64,000 nt of DNA from Actinomycetota bacterium (GTDB lineage: Bacteria > Actinomycetota > Thermoleophilia > Gaiellales > Gaiellaceae): NCBI GenBank assembly GCA_947445525.1, contig CANFDS010000001.1, positions 1 to 64,000 of the forward strand, written 5' to 3'. Under the pieces are notes generated by a model. It did no database searches. It saw nothing but the letters and a program-made list of their open reading frames with translations, and was not told the origin of the DNA. Shown here piece after piece: positions 28,247 to 36,397 of the stretch. The translations under genes were made by a program, and so were the position numbers. The first letter of the stretch is position 1; the number at the start of each line of letters is the position of its first letter.

Positions 28247-29956
28247 TCAGGGAGCGGTGCGGTTGTTGGCGACGAACGCCGCGTGCGTGACCGGCATGTG
28301 GTCGGCGAACAGCTCCTCGACCGCCTCGGCGAAGCGCCGGATCTCGCGCTGGGCGGCCTCGGCGTTGCGCAGCGACACGAAGTTCATCAGGGCCCGCGCG
28401 TTGACCGTCCAGTAGAACTCGGTGTAGATGCCGACCGGCAGCACGGCGCGGGCGACCTCGCGGGCGACGCCCTGCTCGACGAGGCGCTGGTACGTGCCGA
28501 AGGCTGCCGCGTAGGACGCCTCCAGCTCGGCGCGGGTGGAGGCGGCCAGCTCGGGCGCCACATGGTCGAAGGTGTACGCGCCCGGCTTGCCGACCTGGGT
28601 GCGCACGTCCTCGGCTGCAGGCACGTAGAACTCGTCCTTCGCCTCGGCGTAGCGCATCGAGAACTCGTTGAACGAGCCGATGCGGTGCCGGAACCACTCG
28701 CGCGCGACGAAGATCGGGCAGCGGACGTGGTAGCGGAAGGCGTTGTGCTCGAACGGCGTATTTCCCGAGAACGCGGCGTAGCCGTTGCGGCGCACGTAGA
28801 GGGTGCCGTTCGGCACCTCCACGCAGTGGATAGCGCCGTCGTAGCTCTCTATGCCCATGTGGTTGTCGGCATCCTGCCGCGTCCGGCAGAGCTCCGGCCG
28901 CGTGTTGCGCGGCGCGAAGATCGACACGCGCCAACGTGGTTTGCTGCCGAAATGCCCATCACCAGGCTCGAAGCGGTGCGGGCGCACCGAAGCGCTGCGG
29001 CCGAGCTTCAGCGCGAGCACCTGAACCGAGTCGGCAAGACGCCGGCTCGTTGTCGAGTAGGTGAGGCGATCGGCACGTCCAGGGCGCTCGAGCCGCGATC
29101 CATCCGACTCGATCAGCCCATGGAGCAGCTCTTCGAGGTGCTCGGGGGCAAGGGCGAGCAGGAGCCGCGGAACGACCTTCTCCTTCTCCACGTAGCACTG
29201 TGCGAAGACGCCGCGCAGCTCCGGCCCCACCGGCACGGCAAGCTGCTTCCCCCAGGCGCGGACTTCCAGTCCCAGCTCCCCGGCGGTTTCACGCAGGAAG
29301 GCGATCTCGCGCTCCTTGCGCAGGTTGAAGATGATGGAATTCGACGACGGCAGATTCCCATCGCCGATGAAGAAGCCAACGAGGCGGAGCAACTTCTGTG
29401 GCGCGAAGCGACGACCGTCGAAAACGAAATGGTCGAGCCGCTCGCCGTGCCACTCGGCGGTCGTGACATGCCGGTGCGGGCGCCACAGCACCGAGTGGGC
29501 CGGGCGGAGGGCGAACTGCGGCGAGGCGCGGCCATCCCGCGTTGTCGTCGATGCACAAAGCACGCGATGGTCGGGAGTGACGAGCATGTCGAGGCTCATC
29601 CCGTTGAACCCGATCATGTGGCCCTTGTACGGCTTGCGTACGAGTCGCAGCGCAGGCTGGTACTCGAGCTGCCCCGTGCGCGAACGTGTGGCGAACAGCT
29701 CCTCGCCCGTCACATCCGGCCACGACTTCCAGCCAACGTGCGTGAGAACGTCGGTCGCATCGTCGTAGCAGCCGTGTCGCTCGCGCATCAGGAAGCGCAC
29801 GAGCCCCGCGTCGGAGTCGTCCATCTCGGTCTTGCGGCGGGCGAAGCTGACACGCGCGGCATTCACCACCGAGAGGTCGTCGGCCAGGGCGCCGTCGAGG
29901 CGCACGAAGCCGTGATCGAGGACGGGGATGGAGCCATCGGTGGCACGCATAGTCAT
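28247..29956 (-). CDS. thyX: FAD-dependent thymidylate synthase ThyX containing an in-frame intein
   Basis: Extein motifs RERHG|TPFEHNAFRYHVRCPIFVAREWFRHRIGSFNEFSMRY (ThyX RHRxxSxNExSxRY-type motif) split by 337 aa. Confidence 0.95.
   Translation of the reverse strand: MTMRATDGSIPVLDHGFVRLDGALADDLSVVNAARVSFARRKTEMDDSDAGLVRFLMRERHGCYDDATDVLTHVGWKSWPDVTGEELFATRSRTGQLEYQPALRLVRKPYKGHMIGFNGMSLDMLVTPDHRVLCASTTTRDGRASPQFALRPAHSVLWRPHRHVTTAEWHGERLDHFVFDGRRFAPQKLLRLVGFFIGDGNLPSSNSIIFNLRKEREIAFLRETAGELGLEVRAWGKQLAVPVGPELRGVFAQCYVEKEKVVPRLLLALAPEHLEELLHGLIESDGSRLERPGRADRLTYSTTSRRLADSVQVLALKLGRSASVRPHRFEPGDGHFGSKPRWRVSIFAPRNTRPELCRTRQDADNHMGIESYDGAIHCVEVPNGTLYVRRNGYAAFSGNTPFEHNAFRYHVRCPIFVAREWFRHRIGSFNEFSMRYAEAKDEFYVPAAEDVRTQVGKPGAYTFDHVAPELAASTRAELEASYAAAFGTYQRLVEQGVAREVARAVLPVGIYTEFYWTVNARALMNFVSLRNAEAAQREIRRFAEAVEELFADHMPVTHAAFVANNRTAP
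28760..29770 (-). mobile_element. ThyX intein with LAGLIDADG (DOD) homing endonuclease domain
   Basis: Begins Cys (CYDDATDVLTHVGWKSW); block B-like MLVTPDHRVL; DOD motifs LLRLVGFFIGDGNL and LLHGLIESDGSRL; block F/G IHCVEVPNGTLYVRRNGYAAFSGN followed by Thr+1. Confidence 0.93.
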
Positions 29957-30044
29957 CTAGCCCAACGTACCAATGGCGTCGGCGGCGGTCATCCTCAGCT
30001 GCCGGCGAGGGTGAGGATCGCGCCGCCGTGGCCCCCGGGAACGA

Positions 30045-30074
30045 CAGAGGCCCCGGCGGTTGCCGGGGCCTCTG
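30045..30074 (-). terminator. Terminator hairpin downstream of the 30119-30442 gene
   Basis: 13-bp perfect stem CAGAGGCCCCGGC-GGTT-GCCGGGGCCTCTG. Confidence 0.75.
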
Positions 30075-30118
30075 CGTCTCGCTGGGGAGGAGAGCTGTTA
30101 GCCGGTGGCGACGGTCAT

Positions 30119-30442
30119 CTACGGCGAGGTGATGGCGTAGCTGACGGAGCCAGCGGTGTTGACACAGGAGTACCAGGTACCGGCCGCGACGAGCTGGGCC
30201 TTGACGGTGGTCGCGGTGGCCGGGCTGATCGTGAAGGTGACGGCATCGACATTCGTCGGCGTCGACGCGTTGAGGGTGTAGCCGACCGAGGTGACGGTGT
30301 AGCCGGAGACGGTGCCGGTGCCCTGGCCGGCCTGCGTGGTCGGCACGGTGTTCGACGCCGTGAAGGCGTACGAGCCACCGGCGACGACGGCGACCGCGGC
30401 GAGCGTTCGGATGAAACCCTTGAGACCGAGGAAGCTGAACAT
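30119..30442 (-). CDS. Small secreted protein of unknown function (signal-peptide-bearing, Thr/Val/Ala-rich)
   Basis: 107 aa; MFSFLGLKGFIRTLAAVAVVAGGSYAFTASNTVP signal/anchor followed by Thr/Ser-rich beta-like sequence; own terminator downstream. Confidence 0.6.
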   Translation of the reverse strand: MFSFLGLKGFIRTLAAVAVVAGGSYAFTASNTVPTTQAGQGTGTVSGYTVTSVGYTLNASTPTNVDAVTFTISPATATTVKAQLVAAGTWYSCVNTAGSVSYAITSP

Positions 30443-30504
30443 TGGGTTGCTAGCGACTCTCCCAGTGAGTGATGAGCGGTGAGCGTTGCTTGCACAGAGA
30501 GTTG

Positions 30505-30654
30505 TCGCACCGCCCTGTGTGACCACCGGTGCCGTTTCGTATGAGAACGGTACGGGCGGCCAGAATCACCCGAACGGGGGTTTCGCCGCAGGGACGGCAG
30601 GGTCGAGGGCGAATCCCTGACCGTTCCGAATCCAGCCAACAGGAGGCGGTTGCA
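30505..30654 (+). ncRNA. Structured 5' leader of mscL, candidate c-di-AMP (ydaO-yuaA class) riboswitch
   Basis: Closing stem 30507-30514/30645-30653; hairpin GTGCCGTT/AACGGTAC (30529-30536/30546-30553); AGGGCGAATC (30606-30615) and CCGAATCCAGCCAAC (30626-30640) resemble the remembered ydaO 3' core AGGGCGAA...CCGAAUCCGUCAGCUAAC. Confidence 0.5.
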
Positions 30655-31062
30655 GTGAAGATGGGCCAGAATTTCAAGGCGTTTCTGATACGCGGCAACA
30701 TGGTCGACCTTGCCATCGCGGTCGTCATCGGTGCCGCCTTCGGGGCAGTCGTGACCGCGCTGGTGAGCGACTTCATTACGCCGCTGATTGCAGCGATCGC
30801 CGGCAGCGCCGACTTCTCGGCACTCGACTTCAAGGTCAGTGGCAGCACGTTCAGGTACGGGCACTTCGTCAACGCCGTGATCTCGTTCGTGACGGTGGCG
30901 GCCGCCGTGTTCTTCTTCGTCATCGTGCCGCTCAACAAGCTGATGGCGCGGAGCCGCAAGGAGGCGCCGGCCGATCCGACCACGAAGAAGTGCACGGAGT
31001 GTCTGAGCGTCATCCCGCTCGAGGCGAGGCGCTGCATGTGCTGCACCAGCGTGCAGGCGTAG
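30655..31062 (+). CDS. mscL: Large-conductance mechanosensitive channel MscL with C-terminal Cys-pair tail
   Basis: FKAFLIRGNMVDLAIAVVIGAAFGAVVTALVSDFITPLI; SD AGGAGG 30641-30646 upstream of GTG 30655. Confidence 0.93.
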   Translation: MKMGQNFKAFLIRGNMVDLAIAVVIGAAFGAVVTALVSDFITPLIAAIAGSADFSALDFKVSGSTFRYGHFVNAVISFVTVAAAVFFFVIVPLNKLMARSRKEAPADPTTKKCTECLSVIPLEARRCMCCTSVQA

Positions 31063-31069
31063 CCGCCGG

Positions 31070-32101
31070 CTAAAAGAGCTTCTTCAACACCCTGAGCGCC
31101 TGCGGGTTCCAGGGGACGCGGTGCGTGACGCCCGCGCCACCGATCTGCCCGCGGTGCTCCATGTACCAGTCGTACGTCTCGATCAGCGTGCGTGCGTTCG
31201 AGAGGCGGGGCTCCCAGCCGAGCAGGAGCCCCGCCCTGTCGATCGAGACAAACGAGTCCCTGTGCGCGGTCTTGTAGTGCCACTCCGCGAGCGGTGACAG
31301 GTGCGCCAGCTCGAGGGCGCGCAGGCCCACCTCGGCGAGCCTGGCGGGGAACGGGAAGAGCTTGCTGCCCGAGCCGGCGTGCGCGATCAGCGCGCCGAGG
31401 TCCTCACGCACGGTGCCGAACTCGCGGGCGCCGATGTTGAACGTCTGGCCCGCCGCCTCGGGCCGCTCGCCCGCGCGCACGATGGCGTCGACGAGGTCGC
31501 TCACCGCGAGCAGCTGGTAGCGGTTGTGGCCGCTGCCGAGGATCGGGATGCGCCGCCCCTCGCGGATCCAGTCGAAGAGGATCTCGAACACCCCGAGCCG
31601 CTCCGGCCCGAGGAACGTCTTCGGACGGATGATCGCGGCTTCGACGCCGGTGGCCTCGCGCACGACGCGCTCCGCCTGGATCTTCGACTCGCCGTACCAG
31701 CCGACCCCGACCACGGGCGCATCCTCGAGCAGCGGGTGCACCCGGGGGACGCCGTAGACGGCGGTCGAGGAGATGAGGACGACGCGGTCGACGCCGGCAG
31801 CGCGCGCCGCGGCAACAACGTTCTCGGTGCCGCCGACATTTACCGTGAGGATCGTCTCGCGCTTCGCCTGGATCGGCAGGGCGGCGGCAGCATGGACGAC
31901 GATGTCGGCGCCGGCCACGAGCCGGCCCACCGCAGCCGTATCACGGATGTCGCCGCGCAGCTCCTCGACGGAGCGCTCGAGCTCGGCGTCGTCGAGCGGC
32001 GCCGTGTCGAGCGAGCGGACGGTGTGGCCGTCGGTGAGGAGCCGCCGCGCGAGGTGGAAGCCGAGGAAGCCGGCGCCGCCGGAGATCGCCCAGACGCTCA
32101 C
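31070..32101 (-). CDS. NAD-dependent epimerase/dehydratase (extended SDR)
   Basis: GGAGFLGFHLARRLL, VVHAAA, YGESK motifs. Confidence 0.92.
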   Translation of the reverse strand: MSVWAISGGAGFLGFHLARRLLTDGHTVRSLDTAPLDDAELERSVEELRGDIRDTAAVGRLVAGADIVVHAAAALPIQAKRETILTVNVGGTENVVAAARAAGVDRVVLISSTAVYGVPRVHPLLEDAPVVGVGWYGESKIQAERVVREATGVEAAIIRPKTFLGPERLGVFEILFDWIREGRRIPILGSGHNRYQLLAVSDLVDAIVRAGERPEAAGQTFNIGAREFGTVREDLGALIAHAGSGSKLFPFPARLAEVGLRALELAHLSPLAEWHYKTAHRDSFVSIDRAGLLLGWEPRLSNARTLIETYDWYMEHRGQIGGAGVTHRVPWNPQALRVLKKLF

Positions 32102-33486
32102 GGGCGCGCCTGCGAGGCGGCGGGCGCCGCAGCCGCAGCCGCGGAGCCGGGCAGGGCCGCCACCCGGGCAACGGAGGGCAGGGCCTGGGCGGGACTGTTC
32201 CTGGGCACGGGCGGCTCCGAGTTGACGAGGATCGCGGCGAGGACGAGCACGGAGGCGAGCACCGCGCTCTCGCCGAGCAGGCTACACCGGAGCCTACCGA
32301 CGAAGCCGTCGCGGCCCTGGCCCTCGATCACCGGGCGGGCGACGAGATGGTGGAAGCCGCCCCACGCGAGCGCCGCCACGACGAGGACGAGCTTGATGAT
32401 CAGCACGTTGCCGTAGGTGGTCTCCCACAGGTCGGCGACTGCGGTGAGCCGGCGGATCGTGAGGTAGATACCGGCGGCCGCGACGAGCCCGACCAGCGCC
32501 ACGGCGAGCCGCGAGAAGCGCAGGAACACTACTCGCCGCAGCTCCGGGGCCGTGCCCCACAGGCAGATCGCCATCGTCGCAAGCCCACCGACCCAGATCG
32601 CGGCTGCCGAGAAGTGCACCCAGTCGGCCAGCTCGCTCGCCCACGCCTGCCCGCCGGTGGACGAGTGCCCGGAGAGGGCGAGCCCGGTGCAGAGCGCCAG
32701 CGTGAACGGGAGCGCGACCGCCAGCGGCCACGTCCGGTCGCTGAGCCAGGCAAAGGTGATGAGCGCAGCGACGACGACGAAGCCGAGCGTCAGCGCGATG
32801 AATGCCTGGCCGAAGCGAGTTCCGTTGGCGAGCGGTGAGAGGTCGCCGTAGAGGAACTCGGCAAACGGCACCTGGAGCACGTTGACGGCCCGCAGCAGGA
32901 AGCCGACGACGCCGATCTCGATGCTGGCGACGACGCCGGCCGCAGTCGAGATCAGCAGCGCCCGCCGCAGCCGTGGCGGCAGCTCGAGCCCGCGCAGCAG
33001 CACGACGCGGAAGGCGAGACCACCCACGAGCAGCGCAATCGCCAGGTAGTAGCCCCAGCGCACCAGCTGCTCGGTGGTACCGGGGGCGGTGGTGCCGTAG
33101 GCCGCGGTCGCGGGCAGTGCCGGGTAGCGGATGCCGAACGTGAACACGCCCGACACGACGTGGCCGTCGAGCGCCGAGAGCGTGCGCCAGCGCACCGTGT
33201 AGCCGCCCTTCGGCAGGTCGAGCAGGTCGGCCAGGAGCGTCCGCTTGTCATGGCCGAAGCGCGGTGGGCCCGAGAAGCGCTGACCGGTCGTGCTGAGCAC
33301 CTGGATCGAGTTGGGAAGCACCCTCAGCGGGCCGCTGAAACGCAGCTCGAGCTGCCGTGGCGCGACGTCGAGGCGCTGGCCCGGCGAGGGGTTCGAGCCG
33401 TCGAGGACGGCATGCGCGACTGCGGCCGCTGGGATGGCGAGCGCGACGGCTGCAACCGCGGCCGCGAGCAGCCAAAGCCGGCTCAC
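32098..33486 (-). CDS. CopC-CopD fusion copper resistance/import protein
   Basis: CopC domain (AHAVLDGSNPSPGQRLDVAP..., LDGHVVSGVFTFGI) followed by multi-TM CopD-like domain; GTG start at 33486. Confidence 0.88.
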   Translation of the reverse strand: MSRLWLLAAAVAAVALAIPAAAVAHAVLDGSNPSPGQRLDVAPRQLELRFSGPLRVLPNSIQVLSTTGQRFSGPPRFGHDKRTLLADLLDLPKGGYTVRWRTLSALDGHVVSGVFTFGIRYPALPATAAYGTTAPGTTEQLVRWGYYLAIALLVGGLAFRVVLLRGLELPPRLRRALLISTAAGVVASIEIGVVGFLLRAVNVLQVPFAEFLYGDLSPLANGTRFGQAFIALTLGFVVVAALITFAWLSDRTWPLAVALPFTLALCTGLALSGHSSTGGQAWASELADWVHFSAAAIWVGGLATMAICLWGTAPELRRVVFLRFSRLAVALVGLVAAAGIYLTIRRLTAVADLWETTYGNVLIIKLVLVVAALAWGGFHHLVARPVIEGQGRDGFVGRLRCSLLGESAVLASVLVLAAILVNSEPPVPRNSPAQALPSVARVAALPGSAAAAAAPAASQARP

Positions 33487-34070
33487 CGTGGCACCGGCGG
33501 GCGCGCGTCGGGCGACATGTGGCCGAAGATCGGTGCGACATCGCGGTGGCAGAGCAGCAGGATCGCGAGGAAGAAGAACAGCGCCGCGAGCCCGAGCGAG
33601 AACACCCGCGACTGTGGCCGCAGGCTGAGCCCGATCGGGAAGACGGAGGCGCCGATCGCGCCCCAGCCCTCGAGTTGGTGCAGGAACGACGAGCGGTTGA
33701 AGAGCCACCCCTGCGACTCGTGCACCAGCGTCGCGCCACCCCCGACGAGCAGCGCGAGCGCCACGCTGAGCGTCCACAGCGGGCTGCGCAGCTTGCCGCG
33801 GGCCAGGCCGAGCAGGCAGACGCCCGCGATCATCATCATCTGGGCCCAGAGGCCGTGGGCGATCATGTGAACGGTCGAGTTCGTGAAGAACACCATCACG
33901 GCCCACATGAACATGCCCATCACGAACAAAAAGGTGGGCCACAGGTAGGGCCGCCAGCCGTGCTTCCGCCACACCTCCGGCCCGACGGCCACCTCGCACA
34001 CCAGGCAGAGCCCGAGCATCAGGAAGCCGAGCGCAAACAGCCAGTGGACAACCTCGGGGGGCGGCTGCAT
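33483..34070 (-). CDS. Polytopic membrane protein of unknown function, His-containing TM segments
   Basis: About 5-6 hydrophobic segments; HMIAHGLWAQMMM, FLHQLEGWGAIG, LLLCHRDVAPIFGH; 4-nt overlap with copCD. Confidence 0.7.
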   Translation of the reverse strand: MQPPPEVVHWLFALGFLMLGLCLVCEVAVGPEVWRKHGWRPYLWPTFLFVMGMFMWAVMVFFTNSTVHMIAHGLWAQMMMIAGVCLLGLARGKLRSPLWTLSVALALLVGGGATLVHESQGWLFNRSSFLHQLEGWGAIGASVFPIGLSLRPQSRVFSLGLAALFFFLAILLLCHRDVAPIFGHMSPDARPPVPR

Positions 34071-34345
34071 CAGCCCTCCAGCTCCTCGAGGTCGTGCAGC
34101 AGGGGTCGCGCGACGAACGCTGCGAAGAGGATGCCAAGGGCGATTACGAGCAGCGGCGGCTCGACGACGAGGTACCAGAAGCCCTTGCCGTACGGGTGGA
34201 GCAGCGTGATGCGCCGGGGCTGGATGAACGCCCACAGCAGGCCGCCGAGCGCAGTCAGCGGACCGACGGCAGCGACCACCTGGGCACGCCGCGACCGTCG
34301 GACGATGGCCGGGACAGCTCGGTGGAACGCTGACACCAACGTCAC
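34070..34345 (-). CDS. Small membrane protein of unknown function
   Basis: 91 aa, two predicted TM segments, coupled to the downstream membrane gene. Confidence 0.6.
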   Translation of the reverse strand: MTLVSAFHRAVPAIVRRSRRAQVVAAVGPLTALGGLLWAFIQPRRITLLHPYGKGFWYLVVEPPLLVIALGILFAAFVARPLLHDLEELEG

Positions 34346-34365
34346 TCCTCCTCCACGAGCGGCAC

Positions 34366-34381
34366 GGAGCCCGCGGGCTCC
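34366..34381. terminator. Palindromic hairpin between 34426 stop and 34345 start
   Basis: Perfect 16-nt palindrome GGAGCCCGCGGGCTCC in intergenic region. Confidence 0.35.
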
Positions 34382-34425
34382 CCGCAGGCTACGCGACGAC
34401 CGGAGACGGCGTCCCCGCTACTGCC

Positions 34426-34815
34426 TCAGCCGACGGCGGAGAGCGTCCAGTCGCCGCGGCTCTGCCCTTCGAGGTCGAACAGCATCACGCGCTGCCACTG
34501 GCCCAGCAGGAGCTTGCGGTCGCTGAACGGGATCTGCTCCGTGCCCGGGCCGAGCAGGAACAGCAGGTGCTTGAGCCGGTCGGCGGAGCCCTGGGGCACG
34601 AAGCGCGCGAGCAGCTCCTCGACATCGCAGAAGAAGCCGGCCTCGCGCTCCTGCACGCGGATCAGGGTGCCCGGCTCGCCGGTGAGGAAGGCGATGCCGC
34701 TCTCGACGGTGCCGCGGGCGAGCTCGGCGGCGACGCTCTCCGTGATGTCACGCACCAGCAGGGTCGGCAGGGCTGCCGCGATGGTCTCCGAGTGTGAGAT
34801 CTCGATGCTTGTCAT
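34426..34815 (-). CDS. YjbQ/UPF0047-like protein (divergent)
   Basis: REAGFFCDVEELLARFVP and KLLLGQWQRVMLFDLEGQSRGDW. Confidence 0.72.
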   Translation of the reverse strand: MTSIEISHSETIAAALPTLLVRDITESVAAELARGTVESGIAFLTGEPGTLIRVQEREAGFFCDVEELLARFVPQGSADRLKHLLFLLGPGTEQIPFSDRKLLLGQWQRVMLFDLEGQSRGDWTLSAVG

Positions 34816-35810
34816 GCGACCTCCCGCGGCAGCCGGAAGTGAACGTCTTCCCTCGCCACGGTCACCTCCTCCAGGTCGTCGTGGCCCATGCGGGCGAGCT
34901 GCTCGAGAACGGACTGCACGAGCTCCTCGGGAGTGGAAGCGCCTGCGGTGAGGCCGATTACGGTATGTGCGGAAACGAGCTGCGGATCGATGGGGCTCTC
35001 GCCGTCGATGAGCATCGACTCGGCCCCGAAGCGCCGGGCGACCTCGACGAGGCGCTGGGCGTTCGAGCTGGTGGGCGACCCGATGACGAGAATCAGAGTC
35101 GCCTCTTTTGCGAGCTCCTTGACGGCGTCCTGGCGATTCTGCGTGGCGTAGCAGATGTCGTCAGCGTGTGGCCGCGTCAGAGTGCCGAACTGGTCGGCTA
35201 GCGCGTCGACGGTGGCGGCGACGTCGTCGAGCGAGAGCGTCGTCTGGCTGACCACGGCGATCGGCCGGCCACCGGTCTCGAGCTTGCGCGCCTCCTCGGG
35301 CGACTCGACCACCACGATCGAGTCCGGGCGGACGCCGCGGGTGCCGATCACCTCGACGTGGTCGGCGTGGCCGATCAGCGCGACCAGATAGCCGGAGTCG
35401 GCGTAACGCCGCGCCTCCGCGTGCACCTTCGAGACGAGCGGGCAGGTGGCGTCGATGACGCGCAGGCCCCGCTGCTCGCAGCTGGCCTTGACTGCCGGCG
35501 CCACGCCGTGCGCCGAGAGCACGCAGATTTGCCCGGGCGGGATCTCGTCCTCGGACTCGACGAACACCGCGCCGAGGCCCTCGAGCCGCCGGACGACATG
35601 CTCGTTGTGGACGATCTGATGGCGAACGTAGACCGGGGCGCCATGCTGCTGGAGCAGGCGCTCGACGACCTCGATTGCTCGGTCGACGCCGGCGCAGAAC
35701 GATCGCGGCGCCGCGATCAACACCTTGCCGCGACCGGTCTCGTTGCCGGTCGGGGAGTCGAGCTTCTCGCGTGTCGCCACACGGTAGCCCTTGGGGGATG
35801 CGCTGCTCAC
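34812..35810 (-). CDS. ispH: 4-hydroxy-3-methylbut-2-enyl diphosphate reductase
   Basis: Three Fe-S Cys: PRSFCAGVDRAIEVVE, DATCPLVSKVH, DDICYATQNRQ; GSPTSSNAQRL. Confidence 0.96.
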   Translation of the reverse strand: MSSASPKGYRVATREKLDSPTGNETGRGKVLIAAPRSFCAGVDRAIEVVERLLQQHGAPVYVRHQIVHNEHVVRRLEGLGAVFVESEDEIPPGQICVLSAHGVAPAVKASCEQRGLRVIDATCPLVSKVHAEARRYADSGYLVALIGHADHVEVIGTRGVRPDSIVVVESPEEARKLETGGRPIAVVSQTTLSLDDVAATVDALADQFGTLTRPHADDICYATQNRQDAVKELAKEATLILVIGSPTSSNAQRLVEVARRFGAESMLIDGESPIDPQLVSAHTVIGLTAGASTPEELVQSVLEQLARMGHDDLEEVTVAREDVHFRLPREVA

Positions 35811-36397
35811 CGAATCGCCTCCGCCGTCCGCTCGAGGACACGGAGGGCCCGGCGACCGTCACCGGCAGCCCGGACGAAGCCGGCCGGTGAGCGGAGGAAC
35901 GCGCGGGCGAGACCGACGGGGTCGAGCTGGCCGCTCTCGCGCACGGCGCCGTCGAGGCCGTCGAGCGGCCGCTCCGCCGTGTCGGAGATGACGCGCACGC
36001 AGCCGACTAGGCGACCGGAGCGCGCGATTGCGCCGGACTCCATGTCGACCGCGATCGCGCCGGTGGCGGTGTGCAGCCGGCGGCGCTCGGCCGGCGCGTC
36101 GATCACGCGGTCGACCGCGAGCACCGTGCCGACGCGGGCGCCCGGGACACCGACGGGGCGGCCCTCCCAGAGCACGGCGCCGGCGGCGTCGACGACACGG
36201 TCGGCATCGATGACATCGCCACAGGCGAGGCCGTCGGCGATGCCGCCGCCCAGCCCGAACGAGACGAGCGGGCCGGACGGCAGGCCGTTCGCGGCACCCA
36301 GGCCGACGAGCGCGACCGCTGCGCCGCTGTGGCGCCCGGCCTTCAGCTCTGCCGAGGTGGCGCAGGCCAGGGTGCGGCCTAGCCCTTCAGCGTCCAC
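35807..36397 (-). CDS. hpnG: Hopanoid-associated nucleoside phosphorylase
   Basis: PNP/MTAN-like SFGLGGGIADGL, AVDMESGAIAR, adjacency to hpnH; GTG start proposed at 36397. Confidence 0.82.
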   Translation of the reverse strand: MDAEGLGRTLACATSAELKAGRHSGAAVALVGLGAANGLPSGPLVSFGLGGGIADGLACGDVIDADRVVDAAGAVLWEGRPVGVPGARVGTVLAVDRVIDAPAERRRLHTATGAIAVDMESGAIARSGRLVGCVRVISDTAERPLDGLDGAVRESGQLDPVGLARAFLRSPAGFVRAAGDGRRALRVLERTAEAIR

